DNA of 64,000 nucleotides from Epiperipatus broadwayi. Lineage: Eukaryota; Onychophora; Udeonychophora; Euonychophora; Peripatidae. The stretch lies in the NCBI GenBank assembly GCA_028023455.1, contig JAQFVV010012545.1, forward strand, positions 1,986,001 through 2,050,000. Direction: 5' to 3'. How positions within the stretch are numbered: position 1 is the stretch's first letter; each line of letters begins with the position of its first letter. The notes beneath the pieces were generated by a model. The model did not search any database and was not told the origin of the DNA. It saw only the letters and a program-made list of their open reading frames with translations. Shown here piece after piece: positions 62,124 to 64,000 of the stretch. The translations under genes and the position numbers were made by a program.

Positions 62124-63680
62124 AAAAAAAATTTGTAATATTTATATTAAAATTTTACATCTTACAAGTCTGTACATTTGTTATATGTGTTTTACTATTT
62201 TTTTAAAAAATACAATGTAAAACACAAACGTAAATGTAAACATAATAAAGACCTTGTGAACTTATGATCCAAAAGTTTTTGAATTGTTTCCCAACAGCTC
62301 CATTTAAAGTACTATTTTTAAAAAACTTTTGACAGATTTATATTTTATACAATCCATATAAACTATAATTTTAACATTAACTTCTATTAAATAAAGATAC
62401 AGCCCACTAAATAAATAGATAACCCTAGCTCTGAGTCAAATAATGATATCAATTTCTTAATTTCACATCTAATTGTGGCACAATTCTTTTTTTAGTATCT
62501 ACAGTTGTAAGATATAAAGCAAATGTTCTCACATATATCTCTTTATAACACAATTATATAACTTTAGTTATGATTGTTTGTTTGCATATGACTATTTAGT
62601 CTGTAATGCAGTCATATTTTATATTATATATGGTTGAATTTTGCCTGGTACATTCATAAACTCCCTCCAGATACATAGTAAGAATAAAGCAATTGAAGTT
62701 TGGATGAGATGCTGCTCTCAAACAATTTATATAACAAAAGTGTTTTAAACCTGTCTACCTTATTCAGTTGGAAATGTTGGGCTGACAAGACATGACCCAA
62801 CAAGTTCATGGTCTATGCATCTTTTACTTTCATTTGTATTCACGTGTGCATTATTGTGAATATAAATAACAGTATTTTAATCTTTATTCATCAAATTTTT
62901 ATTATAAGTATTTTAAGAATACCATGGCTAGTGTAACAAGGATTTACTGAAGGCAGTGTCTACAAAGTTCCTCATAGAGTACTCAAGAACTCATAAATAG
63001 GGAAAAAGATGATCTTTTGCTTTGTTTGCTAAGTTGTTTTGCTTGGTAATTATATCTCTTTTAGCATGTGATTCGACACAAGTATGGCAATTTCAAAGTT
63101 TTCTTGGATTGGTTCATTTTTTGCTTGATTAAAAAGTAGTTTCCCTGTATATATATATATAAATAAAATGTCCATTAATTAAAAACTATTGTAATAATAA
63201 TAAAATAATAAATATACTGGTAATTTACTATTATATACAGTCTTTCAATCTACAGAAATACTTTCAGTCAATTCCGTAACCCTTCTCAACTTCCATTAAA
63301 TTCAAAACACATAACGGAAGCAAACATCAACTCAAATCCCACAAATCCTGAATTTTAATGTTAGCAGCTTGTCTATTAGTTATTTTGTAATGAAAAATTA
63401 TAACATTATCAATGTGATAAATTAAAAAATATTGAAATATTTGTTAAGGAACTGCTAGAAATTGGTTATATGATAGAACAGATTAACAATACTTTACATC
63501 AATTTAAAAAGTTATAATAATTTAAAGGAGATGAAGACTGATAATAAAAAATGGATATCTATCCCATATATTTCAAATGTTCAAGTGAAATTTAAGGATA
63601 TTTATTTATAAGGATGTGTTTAATATTTTATTTTGTATTACAAATAATGTTAATGAATAATTCTAAAAGTGTCATACCTG

Positions 63681-64000
63681 TCAAGCAAAAAACTAATGTT
63701 ATGTATCAATTTTTTTGTGGATATATGTTAACCATAGATAGATGAATTGAGGTGCAGATTGAAAAAAGATTAAAGGAGCATGACTTGTTATAGACGCATG
63801 TGAAAAGTAAAAACAATAATGATTTAATTTTTTTGGATCATGAAAAGACATGTAAATATAAATTTAAGTTTGATCTTGAAAGTATTAAGATTCTTCATGA
63901 AAAGAGAAACCATAATAAAAGAAAAATTAAAGAGGCAATTTTAATATATAGAAATAAAATAAATATAATTAATAGACAAGCTGCAAACATTAAAATTCAG
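63681..64000 (+). pseudogene. Penelope-like element GIY-YIG endonuclease fragment (runs off the window)
   Basis: One frame, with stops, reads TNVMYQFFCGYMLTIDR, then IEVQIEKRLKEHDLL, then FDLESIKILHEKRNHNKRKI followed by KEAILIYRNK and NRQ. This fits the C-terminal GIY-YIG region of Penelope-like elements (VY-I-C-----YIGQT-R ... R--EH ... FDFE-IKIL-KE-NY-KR-I-EAI-I-----NINR). The GIY-YIG motif is damaged and at least two stops are present. It continues past 64,000. Confidence 0.72.

Larger units (their letters stand above)
60272..63680 (-). other. Upstream Pgk intron (partial), repeat-bearing
   Basis: This must be intronic for Pgk, because the exon at 60,152-60,271 opens with a preceding acceptor and an incomplete codon. 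It holds a non-LTR C-terminal remnant (60,629-60,990), an SB1 snapback (61,807-62,123) and otherwise AT-rich sequence. I looked for the preceding exon, which should encode the VNDAFGTAHRAHS region, and did not find it, so it is probably beyond 64,000. Confidence 0.7.

Noticed and set aside
60272-64000. The next upstream Pgk exon
   Set aside because: No minus-strand sequence encoding the expected VNDAFGTAHRA region with a donor site was found.

Overview
The window is a piece of a large, strongly AT-rich animal nuclear genome, dominated by one widely split gene and by the remains of many mobile elements. GT..AG introns of several kilobases, tRNA-derived SINEs, non-LTR, Penelope-like and LTR retroelements and DNA-transposon MITEs all point to a metazoan. 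The wording of the phosphoglycerate kinase exons and the style of the RTE C-terminus fit a protostome, most likely an arthropod. The species cannot be fixed from the sequence.

Layout. Positions 1-22,224 hold no gene I can support. They carry an hAT-type MITE (485-855), two SINEs, several palindromic (snapback) repeats, a 571-bp tandem duplication interrupted by one of them, and a non-autonomous LTR retrotransposon (14,731-20,845) with a broken gag and no pol. From 22,225 to 60,271 on the minus strand lie the last seven coding exons of a phosphoglycerate kinase gene (Pgk). They are 120, 115, 180, 77, 101, 99 and 41 bp long, all splice in phase with clean AG/GT borders, and the last ends in a stop codon. 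The N-terminal exons must lie beyond 64,000. Six introns of about 3.3 to 8.1 kb (numbered 1-6 here in transcript order, within the window only) are filled with element debris: a 5'-truncated RTE, an older RTE tail, a non-LTR element with a twin-priming type 5' inversion, Penelope-like GIY-YIG fragments, MITEs and more snapback repeats.

The most unusual content is a set of at least five sequence-unrelated palindromic repeat families, called SB1-SB5 here. SB1 has six copies and SB2 three. The copies whose ends can be placed are flanked by variable target-site duplications of about 10-17 bp. That pattern suggests LINE-type target-primed insertion rather than cut-and-paste, although the units are nearly perfect inverted repeats. 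SB1, SB4 and a separate palindrome at 59,779-59,902 also contain a hammerhead-ribozyme-like core (CUGANGA, stem II, GAAA). In two of these, opposing strands of a stem I are correctly placed and the cleavage triplet is one base away from the NUH rule. This is a hypothesis from reading the sequence, not a demonstrated ribozyme.

All calls were made by eye. Boundaries of repeats without target-site duplications are approximate.
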